In this document: in pieces, positions 7,795-14,343 of the stretch
Layout: each line of letters starts with the position of its first letter
Numbering within the stretch: the first letter of the stretch is position 1
Source of the DNA: CAYOCE01 sp964402405
GTDB taxonomy: Bacteria; Pseudomonadota; Alphaproteobacteria; UBA7879
Direction of reading: 5' to 3'
DNA length: 19,738 nucleotides
Assembly (NCBI GenBank): GCA_964402405.1
Contig: CAYOCE010000024.1
Location: 1 to 19,738, forward strand
Notes under the pieces: model-generated
The model's database searches: none
What the model was told of the DNA's origin: nothing
Seen by the model: only the letters and a program-made list of their open reading frames with translations
Program-made: the position numbers and the translations under genes

Positions 7795-7875
7795 GACCAC
7801 CCCTTGACTCGCCACGGCGAAGCCTTTGACGTAGCCGGTCCGCGCTCTTGGATCCCGACTTTCGTCGGGATGGTC
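7795..7875 (+). repeat. Composite palindromic repeat, copy 1
   Basis: The element starts GACCACCCC and ends GGGATGGTC, near-inverted ends. Its left module contains GACTCGCCACGGCGAAGCC and GTAGCCGG; its right module is the hairpin ATCCCGAC-TTTC-GTCGGGAT (7852-7871). The same two-module order recurs at 19443-19550 and, in reverse, at 11306-11389. Confidence 0.8.
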
Positions 7876-7907
7876 CGTATTTTTTCCAACCACCTTGTAT
7901 CCTTTCA

Positions 7908-7935
7908 GACCACCCCGACGAAAGTCGGGGTCCAG
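7908..7935 (+). repeat. Short palindrome of the same family
   Basis: GACCACCCCGAC-GAAA-GTCGGGGTC. The 7-bp stem (7913-7919 with 7924-7930) closes a GAAA loop. This is the right module of the composite repeat in reverse orientation, without the left module. Confidence 0.75.
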
Positions 7936-7976
7936 GTGCGAGTGTTACCATCAAGGCCTTGCCCGCGTTAGCGTTC

Positions 7977-8004
7977 CTGGACCCCGTTTTTCAACGGGGT
8001 GGTC
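7977..8004 (+). repeat. Short palindrome of the same family, altered stem
   Basis: GGACCCCGTT-TTTC-AACGGGGTGGTC. The 7-bp stem (7982-7988 with 7993-7999) keeps the TTTC loop, but the innermost pairs differ from the other copies on both arms, so pairing is preserved. Confidence 0.75.
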
Positions 8005-8041
8005 GAAGAGAGGAGGGGGTCGACGGTCTGCACCCCAAGAA

Positions 8042-8065
8042 AAAAGGGACCTGAAGGTCCCTTTT
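8042..8065 (-). terminator. Intrinsic terminator of the 8089-9426 gene
   Basis: A perfect 10-bp stem AAAAGGGACC/GGTCCCTTTT with a four-base loop. On the minus strand the stem is followed by TTTTTTCTTGG. It lies 24 bases past the stop codon of the secreted-protein gene. Confidence 0.88.
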
Positions 8066-8088
8066 AGGTATTAGGTATTATTTTTATA

Positions 8089-9426
8089 TTATCGAGGCAA
8101 TGCTACTGGAGCCCGGCCCTGAATTGGACTCATGGGTTGATTGAATACAGCTAAATCTGCATTTAGCTTATCAAACAGAGCATCAAAGCTATCTAACCCG
8201 GTGAAATCCAACCTTGTGAAATCCACATAAGGCGCTATCCCTAGAACCGTCATAAATGGAACCAGAGTTGGATTATCCCTAACGCCCCCTATCAATGCAT
8301 TTGCAACAGGTAATAAGGCCTTTGCTTCGGCATCAAAAGAAAAGTTTTTAGGCGTAATGTCTGGTAACCTATAAACCGTTTTATCGGAAAGGGTAGTCTG
8401 CAACCCAAGCAAATATTCATGTAGGGCTTCACGGCTTGTTCCGCCAGATACTCCTTTGTATTTTTTAAGGAGGTGACGAATTGGATCTTTAGATGACTTT
8501 CGCGCCGCATTTCTCTCAGCACGAGTTTCACGGGTTTTACTGGTTGCTTTGCCTTTAATGGACTCTTCTACCAACTGGAGCTCACCCGCTAAAGTTGCAA
8601 GCAAGTCCCCTATCTTAGCATCCTCGGCTTTTGTATGGTCGGCATGCACAATCAGTTTAGGACGCTCATTGCTTTTTCCTTTGTTCTTTACGCCCTGATT
8701 CGAAAAGACCTCAGCCGTTACCTTCCGAGCAATGTCTCGTAATTCTTTTTCCGCCCTCCGGCGACCTGCCGTTGCAGAGTTTGCAATTTTAGTAAGGGGA
8801 ACGATCACCGTTTCTTGAAATAAGGAACTCAGCTGCCGAGGTGTCAGAACTCTTTCTCTCACTCTCCCCAAAAAGTCTTTAGGATGCCCCCCAAAATCCC
8901 AGGTGGCATCAATGGTTTCATCATCCCTTAGCATCCTAAATAAATCAGCCAAAGAGTAATCTTGTGTAACTTCCGTGGATTGACCTGCTTCCTCAACAGT
9001 GCGGGTGACGGAGACTTTTGTATCCTCAAATATTCTAGCTACCTCAGGTGATGCCGCAAATACGTCCCAGGGCAACTGGGTAGGCACTACCAGCGCAGGC
9101 ACCCCATCCCCACCTACATCCACTGCTGCCCCATCGTTTGTTGGCGCATCCACAGATACGGAGAAGGCATTTCTAAGGCGATTTTTTTCGTTGACCTGTT
9201 TTAAATCATCTTCAGTCTGAAGTAACGCTTTTACTGCTGATGGCACCTTACTTGTTCCATGATGAAATGCAATATTAACAGGACTTCCTGCGGTGGATGC
9301 TCTCCAACCTGGATGATGTGCATCTAATAAAGCTGAGTGTGCAGCATTGAGATCAACATGTAAATCATCCATTGCATTAACAATTAATGGCGTTAGCAAC
9401 ATAAAAGTTGTGAGTAATTTTTTCAT
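8089..9426 (-). CDS. Secreted protein of unknown function
   Basis: I recognise no family. The 445-residue protein has a clear Sec signal peptide (MKKLLTTFMLLTPLIVNA, probable cleavage after Ala18) and no other membrane segment, so it should be periplasmic or exported. Residues 285-325 form a strongly basic, charged stretch (ESIKGKATSKTRETRAERNA), and residues 200-235 look helical. There are no cysteines in the mature part and no visible enzyme motif. GGGAGGA five bases before the ATG is a strong ribosome binding site, and a perfect terminator follows the stop. The outer-membrane protein gene lies 48 bases upstream on the same strand without a terminator between, so the two are probably cotranscribed. 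Confidence 0.75.
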   Translation of the reverse strand: MKKLLTTFMLLTPLIVNAMDDLHVDLNAAHSALLDAHHPGWRASTAGSPVNIAFHHGTSKVPSAVKALLQTEDDLKQVNEKNRLRNAFSVSVDAPTNDGAAVDVGGDGVPALVVPTQLPWDVFAASPEVARIFEDTKVSVTRTVEEAGQSTEVTQDYSLADLFRMLRDDETIDATWDFGGHPKDFLGRVRERVLTPRQLSSLFQETVIVPLTKIANSATAGRRRAEKELRDIARKVTAEVFSNQGVKNKGKSNERPKLIVHADHTKAEDAKIGDLLATLAGELQLVEESIKGKATSKTRETRAERNAARKSSKDPIRHLLKKYKGVSGGTSREALHEYLLGLQTTLSDKTVYRLPDITPKNFSFDAEAKALLPVANALIGGVRDNPTLVPFMTVLGIAPYVDFTRLDFTGLDSFDALFDKLNADLAVFNQPMSPIQGRAPVALPR

Positions 9427-9474
9427 TTTATCCTCCCTTAAAGGTTAAAAAATATATATTAGGTCTTTTTATCC

Positions 9475-10155
9475 TTAAATACTGTAGGATAGCCCAACCA
9501 ATAATCCATATTCGCTAGGCCGTGTGGTCACATTATAAGTCCTCAAAGAGCTGCTTTTCACAGTTTTGGTTGTATATTTACGGTAGGTTGTGTAATAGGT
9601 TTCCGCATGAAGCTTGATATTCTCGGTCAGTTTATATTTGACCTCAATCCCAGGACCTACGCCTACGCGCAGGCTTTCAGACCGGAGTGCTTGGCCTGTT
9701 GGGGGCGTTAGCGTATGCTTAAAGTTTCTGCCCACGATATTGAATTTTCCAAAAATATCCACCCGTTCTGTAATAGGTGTTCCTAGCAGGAAGGAGGCCC
9801 CAAATCCATAGGGTTTCTGCAACGTATCTGTTGTATTTGAAGGCGCATTGCTATACGTCCGAATATTAAGGCTATCGAATATTAAGAACGCCTCCATTCC
9901 AAACAGTAATTTGCCTACAGGCTTGAATTGATACCCGGCGAAAATCTTGCCTAAAGCGGATCCAGAATTAACTTTAAGTGGCGTTAGAAACACGCCACCA
10001 ACGGTATTCGTATCACTCAATGTCGCTTTGTCGGTGGATTGGTTCCAACCGCCAGATAGACCCACATAAACCCCTGCGGATGCATCATTTGTTGCAGAAA
10101 GACTAAGTATGCCTGCCAACAAAAGTGCCCCGAAACCTTTTTGATAATTTGTCAT
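9475..10155 (-). CDS. Outer-membrane beta-barrel protein
   Basis: The 226-residue protein begins with a signal peptide ending DASA (cleavage after Ala27) and continues GVYVGLSGGWNQ, a typical first strand of small outer-membrane barrels (OmpA-like/OMP_b-brl fold). Alternating polar and hydrophobic strands follow: GKIFAGYQFKPVGKLLFGMEAFLIF, YGFGASFLLGTP and VGPGIEVKYKLTENIKLHAETYYTTY. The last strand, YGLLVGLSYSI, lacks the usual terminal Phe or Trp. The protein likely sits in the outer membrane; an adhesion or surface role is inferred from the family only. GGGGAG lies 10 bases before the ATG. It is first in a likely two-gene transcript with the secreted protein. Confidence 0.78.
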   Translation of the reverse strand: MTNYQKGFGALLLAGILSLSATNDASAGVYVGLSGGWNQSTDKATLSDTNTVGGVFLTPLKVNSGSALGKIFAGYQFKPVGKLLFGMEAFLIFDSLNIRTYSNAPSNTTDTLQKPYGFGASFLLGTPITERVDIFGKFNIVGRNFKHTLTPPTGQALRSESLRVGVGPGIEVKYKLTENIKLHAETYYTTYRKYTTKTVKSSSLRTYNVTTRPSEYGLLVGLSYSI

Positions 10156-10238
10156 TGTTAGAAATCTCCCCTTAAACCTAAATTTTTATAATTTGCCCAG
10201 AACTTTGTCTTTTTACAAATTAATTTACATCTTCTTAT

Positions 10239-10268
10239 AGTATACCCATACTTTTATTTTAAAATCAA
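10239..10268 (-). promoter_or_regulatory. Candidate promoter of the outer-membrane protein gene
   Basis: On the minus strand TTGATT (10268-10263), an 18-base spacer and TATACT (10244-10239, 5/6) lie about 85 bases before the ATG. The -35 box is weak. Confidence 0.4.
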
Positions 10269-10299
10269 GGGGGGGTGTTTCTGCTTTATATTAGAGGGC

Positions 10300-10329
10300 A
10301 AAAAAAATCCCCAGCTTAATTGCTGGGGA
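10300..10329 (-). terminator. Intrinsic terminator of the 10345-10896 gene
   Basis: TCCCCAGC and GCTGGGGA form a perfect 8-bp stem with a six-base loop, followed on the minus strand by eight T residues. It begins about 15 bases past the stop codon. Confidence 0.9.
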
Positions 10330-10344
10330 AATGACCTAATTCAT

Positions 10345-10896
10345 TTAGGCAAGGGCGCCTACGATAATAACAATAATCAATATAAGCTGACCAATCATGA
10401 TGGCACGTCTTATTGTGGTAGTACCACTTTCATCCCACCAAGCCACAGCCTTGTTCCACATTCTTCTTACAAATCCAGGTCTTTCATCTTGATCAAGTTC
10501 CTCTGGTTCAATTGTTTTGATAGCTGAGGCTTGATCTTGATCCTCTTCTTGATCTTGATCCTCTACTATAGATGAACGAGCTTGTTGCTTAGTGTCTTGC
10601 TCTTCCAACCCTTTTCTTAAGGTTCCTAGCTTTGTAAATGCTGTAGACTCAGAACTCAGGGCTGTCGTATTACCTGTTTTTCCATCTTCTGCATCTCCTA
10701 TTGCTTTTAGTTGCTTGAAGGCTCTCATCTGAGAGGTGTCATTTATCTCAGTCATTCGATGACTTACCTTACTAACAACAGAGTCATCTCCAAGGAGAGA
10801 AAAGTGAGCAGACGTTTCTTGCGTACCAAGAAAACTACCAGCAGTTCCCCCAATTATTGTTGCCAGAATACTCCAGTTTTTGAAATGTTTCCTCAT
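10345..10896 (-). CDS. Small exported protein with C-terminal membrane anchor, unknown function
   Basis: I recognise no family. The 183-residue protein has an N-terminal signal-like segment (about residues 8-30, possible cleavage after TSA), a hydrophilic middle, an acidic Gln/Asp/Glu stretch EDQDQEEDQDQ (about 112-122), a Trp-rich linker (MWNKAVAWWDE), and a hydrophobic C-terminal helix (about 165-183, MIGQLILIIVIIVGALA). If the N-terminal part is cleaved it would be anchored only at the C-terminus. AAAGGAGG five bases before the ATG is a near-ideal ribosome binding site and a strong terminator follows, so the gene is probably well expressed as a single-gene transcript. The acidic stretch is encoded by an 18-bp tandem duplication. 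Confidence 0.72.
   Translation of the reverse strand: MRKHFKNWSILATIIGGTAGSFLGTQETSAHFSLLGDDSVVSKVSHRMTEINDTSQMRAFKQLKAIGDAEDGKTGNTTALSSESTAFTKLGTLRKGLEEQDTKQQARSSIVEDQDQEEDQDQASAIKTIEPEELDQDERPGFVRRMWNKAVAWWDESGTTTIRRAIMIGQLILIIVIIVGALA
10530..10565 (-). repeat. 18-bp tandem duplication inside the acidic region
   Basis: CTTGATCTTGATCCTCTT (10530-10547) is followed directly by a second copy differing only at the last base (10548-10565). It encodes a repeated six-residue acidic/Gln unit and keeps the frame, so copy-number change would alter linker length without breaking the protein. Confidence 0.85.
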
Positions 10897-11295
10897 GGCA
10901 TCCTCCTTTCAGTTATGACATCTGAAAAAATATTCAAATGTTCTGTAGATAACCTCTCTCGATTCCAAAATGGATACAATATTAGATAGTAAGATTATTA
11001 AGTGACTTTTTGTTTTGCTTTTTATTTTTTTGCTGTACGCAATTTGAAATTCGAAAAGGTGTAGATAGAATCTGATTTCTCCTCACTATGAGGATCAATC
11101 CAAATTTAACCTATAATTTAAGTATACATAGAAAAGTGTGAAAAAAGTGTGAATTTATGAAATTTTCTTGGGAATCAAAGTAATTATTATTAATATTAGC
11201 ATAGTAAAAAATAATAAACAATCCCTATTGAATTTTTTATTCTTATTCTATATAGTCGCCCCCACTACTAAATAACTGGGTATATATTTATAAAA

Positions 11296-11389
11296 ATGGC
11301 CTCTTGGCCATCCCGACGCAGGTCGGGATCCATTCAATAAATGGACTCTGGCTTCCCGGCTACGCCGTGGTGAGTCGCCGGGGTGGTCG
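11296..11389 (-). repeat. Composite palindromic repeat, copy 2, with three stacked hairpins
   Basis: Three inverted repeats abut: ATGGCC-TCTT-GGCCAT (11296-11311), ATCCCGAC-GCAG-GTCGGGAT (11310-11329) and TCCATT-CAATA-AATGGA (11329-11345). After them come GGCTTCCCGGCTACGCCG and GAGTCGCCGGGGTGGTC. On the minus strand, 11306-11389 has the same module order as the copies at 7795 and 19443, but lacks the 12-base GAAGGCGTAGCC segment of the 19443 copy. Confidence 0.8.
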
Positions 11390-11444
11390 TAAGAATGAAT
11401 AAATTATTTTGAGGTTTTTATAGATATCAAAAATGGAATCGGTG

Positions 11445-11450
11445 TATAAA
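11445..11450 (+). promoter_or_regulatory. Possible -10 box of the LysR gene at leaderless distance
   Basis: TATAAA sits exactly seven bases before the ATG at 11458, and no ribosome binding site is present. The -35 region is poor. The spacing matches that of the parE start. Confidence 0.3.
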
Positions 11451-11457
11451 TATAAAA

Positions 11458-12363
11458 ATGTTAATGGATATAGACAAATTAAAAACCTTTTATCAGGTTG
11501 TCAGGTATGGCAGTTTTTCAAAGGCTGTGGATGGAGTAAATCTCAGTCAGTCGGCGATTAGCCGCCAAATACAACAACTTGAGGATCGGCTGCATACAAA
11601 ATTATTTCACCGCCACTCGCGCGGACTCAGCCTGACCAAGGCGGGAGAAGTCCTGTATGAGAAAGCAGGCATCATTTTATCTGAAATGGCCTCCCTGCAG
11701 CATGAAATCAAAAATCAAATGGTGGATGCCAAGGTTAGCTTGAAGATCTCCACAACCCCGGAGTTTTCTGCCTATTACCTAATCCCCTTGATTCCCAGCT
11801 TTATGGAATCCCGCCCTGAAATGCAGTTATCCATTCAAACGGATGAGTTTTTTCCTAAATTAGCAACGGATGGCAATGATGCTACCATTTGTCCCTATTT
11901 ACATAATCAAAGAGATATTGAACAACATCCGTTGTTCCGGTCCAAGATTGGCCTATATGCTAGCCCTAATTATTTGACCAAGTTTGGTGTTCCCCGCACC
12001 ATCGAGGATCTGGATCGTCATAAGTTAATTGGATATGGCGAGCAAAAAGGGTCCCTCTATAAGTTGTACAACTGGCACCTCAGTCAGGGGCGGTCTGGAA
12101 AACCGAGTCGTACACCGGCTTTGCAGGCCAATCAATCCATGGCCCGGATTGAACTCGCCCTCAAGGATTTTGGCATCATTGCCCTGGATGAGCGTCACCC
12201 CCAGTTGAAGCGCGTCAAATTAAATCAAATCTTAGAGGATTTTGATTCCCCTAGTGTTGAATATTTCTACGCCTACCCAAAGGTCCTGAAAGATACACGG
12301 CAGGTGATGGACCTCTATGAATACCTCCTGAGCTCCCTTTCCCAAACAAGATACGTCGTGTAG
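11458..12363 (+). CDS. LysR-family transcriptional regulator
   Basis: The protein is a 301-residue LysR-type regulator of normal family length. The N-terminal winged helix-turn-helix spans about residues 5-64 (LKTFYQVVRYGSFSKAV, NLSQSAISRQIQQLEDRL, LFHRHSRGLSLTKAG). A linker helix follows, then a periplasmic-binding-like effector domain (about 92-295). The effector and targets cannot be read from the sequence. No metabolic gene is divergent from it, so the usual target-by-neighbour argument is weak; the palindrome array between it and the downstream ATPase gene is one candidate site. An alternative ATG at 11464 would start MDIDKLKTF. Neither start has a Shine-Dalgarno sequence. Confidence 0.9.
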   Translation: MLMDIDKLKTFYQVVRYGSFSKAVDGVNLSQSAISRQIQQLEDRLHTKLFHRHSRGLSLTKAGEVLYEKAGIILSEMASLQHEIKNQMVDAKVSLKISTTPEFSAYYLIPLIPSFMESRPEMQLSIQTDEFFPKLATDGNDATICPYLHNQRDIEQHPLFRSKIGLYASPNYLTKFGVPRTIEDLDRHKLIGYGEQKGSLYKLYNWHLSQGRSGKPSRTPALQANQSMARIELALKDFGIIALDERHPQLKRVKLNQILEDFDSPSVEYFYAYPKVLKDTRQVMDLYEYLLSSLSQTRYVV

Positions 12364-12392
12364 AGTGCCTATTTTGTTATATTTACAGGTAT

Positions 12393-12453
12393 TGAGTAAT
12401 TTTACTCAGTGCATTGAGTAATTTTACTCATTGCACTGAGTAAAATCTGTTGA
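12393..12453 (+). repeat. 22-bp-period palindrome array overlapping the ATPase promoter
   Basis: TGAGTAATTTTACTCA, a palindrome with 7-bp arms, occurs at 12393-12408 and 12415-12430. A third copy begins at 12437 as TGAGTAAAAT and then diverges. All three start exactly 22 bases apart. Around the second copy CAGTGCA and TGCACTG extend the symmetry to about 32 bases with one mismatch. The third half-site fills the spacer of the promoter at 12431-12459, the position expected of a repressor operator. Confidence 0.88.
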
Positions 12454-12459
12454 TATGAT
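12431..12459 (+). promoter_or_regulatory. Candidate promoter of the second ATPase gene
   Basis: TTGCAC (12431-12436), a 17-base spacer and TATGAT (12454-12459, 5/6). The -35 box matches poorly and overlaps the palindrome array, suggesting a regulated promoter. Transcription would start near 12466, about 40 bases before the ATG. Confidence 0.5.
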
Positions 12460-12505
12460 GAAAGGGCAGTTATACTTCTTTTAATCAAGCAAAAATGGTA
12501 CCCAA

Positions 12506-13678
12506 ATGACATTTGAAAGACCCATTCTTAAGATTCTTTTAGACCGTTTAAGAGAACCCAGAAACAAAATACAGATTCTTTCTGGGGCACGACAGGTAGG
12601 AAAAACTACTCTCAGTATTCAAGCTTTACAAAAAATGACTCAGCCTCATCTACATGTAGTTGCTGAAAGTGGGTTTACGACAACATGGCTGGATCAACAG
12701 TGGGCGATGGCAAGGGCCAAATCCGAAGAGCATCCGGAAGGCGCCATTTTAGTTATCGATGAGATTCAAAAAATTAACAACTGGTCGGAGAGGGTCAAGC
12801 GCCTGTGGGATGAAGATACCATTCAATCAAGGCCTTTGAAGGTGCTTCTGCTGGGATCCTCATCTTTGCTGCTCCACCGAGGGCTTACAGAAAGTATGGC
12901 GGGGCGATATGAAATTCTTCACATTCCCCATTGGTCTTTTTCTGAGTGCGAAACCGCCTTTGGGGTTTCCATGGATGAATATCTTTATTTTGGGGGATAT
13001 CCTGGTGCATTGATTTACCGCCATGATGAGAATCGGTTTCTTGCCTACATTCAAGATGCTATTATTGAGCCTGTTGTTAGCCGGGATATCCTTTCCCAAT
13101 TTGTTGTTCATAAACCTGCCTTGCTTCGTCAGCTCTTTCATTTGGGATGTGCATATTCAGGACAAATCCTTTCCTATAATAAAATGATTGGTCAGATGCA
13201 AGATGCGGGCAATACCACAACCCTTGCCCATTATTTAACTTTATTAGATCAAGCTGGCGTTTTGAAGGGGCTGGATAAATTTTCGAAGGAAACAGTTCGG
13301 GGACGTGGAAGTTCTCCCAAGCTTCAAGTCTATAACTCAGCCCTAATGACAGGGGTTTCAACCGTAGGATTTCAAGACACCATGCAAAACCCTGAACTAA
13401 AAGGGCGCCTTGTAGAAAGTATTGTGGGCACCTATCTGTTAATGGATTCAAAATCCGAAGTATATTATTGGAGAGAAAATAATCAAGAAGTAGATTTTGT
13501 TGTAAAAACCAAAGGAAAATTAATGGCAATCGAGGTAAAAAGCGGCAGGCGAACCACGAGTCTTCCCGGAATAGATGCCTTCAAAAAAGCATTTTCCCCT
13601 CAAAGTACTCTATTGGTGGGCACTGGTGGAATTCCGCTAGAAACCTTCCTAAAAACGCCTATAGCTCAGTTTGTTTAA
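12506..13678 (+). CDS. AAA_14/DUF4143 ATP-binding protein with intact nuclease-like signature
   Basis: This 390-residue protein has the same architecture as the ATPase at 4211-5476 but is only distantly similar. Walker A is GARQVGKT (27-34), Walker B is ILVIDE (81-86), the sensor-like motif is LLLGSSS (114-120), and MAGRYE (131-136) carries a candidate arginine finger. The C-terminal domain holds a complete PD-(D/E)xK-type pattern: E304 in VESIVG, D330 in EVDF, and E343-V-K345 in AIEVKSG. Nuclease activity is inferred from motif shape, not known for the family. No Shine-Dalgarno sequence precedes the ATG; an ATG at 12495 is out of frame. The palindrome array directly upstream suggests autoregulation or control by a linked factor. 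No partner gene is adjacent. Confidence 0.87.
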   Translation: MTFERPILKILLDRLREPRNKIQILSGARQVGKTTLSIQALQKMTQPHLHVVAESGFTTTWLDQQWAMARAKSEEHPEGAILVIDEIQKINNWSERVKRLWDEDTIQSRPLKVLLLGSSSLLLHRGLTESMAGRYEILHIPHWSFSECETAFGVSMDEYLYFGGYPGALIYRHDENRFLAYIQDAIIEPVVSRDILSQFVVHKPALLRQLFHLGCAYSGQILSYNKMIGQMQDAGNTTTLAHYLTLLDQAGVLKGLDKFSKETVRGRGSSPKLQVYNSALMTGVSTVGFQDTMQNPELKGRLVESIVGTYLLMDSKSEVYYWRENNQEVDFVVKTKGKLMAIEVKSGRRTTSLPGIDAFKKAFSPQSTLLVGTGGIPLETFLKTPIAQFV

Positions 13679-13698
13679 GAATGGCTTTTACACGTCTC

Positions 13699-13727
13699 TT
13701 GCGCCCCTTATCAAAACCCCGTATATT
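13699..13727 (+). promoter_or_regulatory. Candidate promoter of lemA
   Basis: TTGCGC (13699-13704), a 17-base spacer and TATATT (13722-13727, 5/6) precede the lemA ATG by 28 bases. The -35 box matches only in TTG. Confidence 0.45.
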
Positions 13728-13755
13728 AAGGCATTCATTATAAAGGAGAATTACC

Positions 13756-14343
13756 ATGAATTTTAAAATCATTGCTCTCATTGCGGTCGTTGTAGTCGGG
13801 ATCTTTTTTGTGTCGTCTATTAACAAATTGCCCTCATTGGATGAAGGGGTGAAGGCTACTTGGTCCCAGGTGGAAAACCAATACAGACGTCGGTTTGACC
13901 TGATTCCCAATCTGGTAAAGGTGGTTCAGGGGTACGCCAAGCATGAAAATGAAACGCTGAATCAGGTGGTAGAGGCTCGCAGCAAGGTGTCCCAGATATC
14001 CCTGGATGCCAGCAGTTTAAATGATCCTCAGAAAGTGGCCCAATTTCAAAAAAGCCAATCTGAATTGGGGGGAGCCCTTTCCCGATTGATGGCGATTTCT
14101 GAACGGTACCCTGATTTGAAGGCCAATCAAAACTTCCTAGAATTGCAGTCTCAATTGGAGGGCACAGAGAATAGGATTGCCGTGGCCAGGCGGGATTATA
14201 TTCTGGCAGTCCAGGAATTCAATACGGCCCTGAGGACCTTCCCCACTATTGTGTGGGCCAAGTTGATATATCGGGATTTAACGGTCAAGCCAAACTTTAC
14301 TGAGGAGAAATCAGTGCATGAAGCACCCCAAGTATCCTTCTAA
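13756..14343 (+). CDS. lemA: LemA family protein
   Basis: LemA proteins have one N-terminal membrane helix and a helical-bundle domain, and are commonly encoded beside TPM-domain proteins; their exact function is unsettled. The 195 residues show the helix at about 4-22 (IIALIAVVVVGIFFVSSIN), then the family core with WSQVENQYRRRFDLIPNLV (36-54), VQGYAKHENETL and the distal YILAVQEFNTALRTFP. AAGGAG lies seven bases before the ATG, a good ribosome binding site. The reading frame overlaps the next gene by 26 bases, so the pair is almost certainly cotranscribed and probably translationally coupled. Confidence 0.93.
   Translation: MNFKIIALIAVVVVGIFFVSSINKLPSLDEGVKATWSQVENQYRRRFDLIPNLVKVVQGYAKHENETLNQVVEARSKVSQISLDASSLNDPQKVAQFQKSQSELGGALSRLMAISERYPDLKANQNFLELQSQLEGTENRIAVARRDYILAVQEFNTALRTFPTIVWAKLIYRDLTVKPNFTEEKSVHEAPQVSF

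Larger units (their letters stand above)
7439..8041. other. Gene-free region with palindromic repeats
   Basis: No protein gene is supported. After the tRNA promoter there is an AT-rich stretch with T-rich tracts near 7640-7720, then from about 7795 a tight cluster of GC-rich palindromes described separately. Open frames at 7727-7954 and 7848-8054 are translations of these palindromes and show no family features. Confidence 0.6.
10897..11457. other. AT-rich intergenic region between divergent genes
   Basis: No protein gene is seen. The region should hold the promoters of the minus-strand exported protein and the plus-strand LysR gene. A plus-strand sigma-70-like pair, TTGAAA (11044-11049) and TAGAAT (11066-11071) with a 16-base spacer, has no gene for about 390 bases. 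A direct repeat AAAGTGTGAA occurs twice near 11133-11156. Stacked palindromes occupy 11296-11389. Confidence 0.5.

Noticed and set aside
7727..8054. Overlapping frames on both strands in the repeat cluster
   Set aside because: They translate GC-rich palindromes; no ribosome binding site or protein-like composition.
12393..12453. Possible CRISPR array
   Set aside because: The 22-base period leaves only six bases between palindromes and those are themselves repeated, so there are no spacers; no cas genes are nearby.
13077..13529. 150-codon minus-strand frame
   Set aside because: It lies wholly inside the ATPase gene, which has clear Walker motifs on the other strand.
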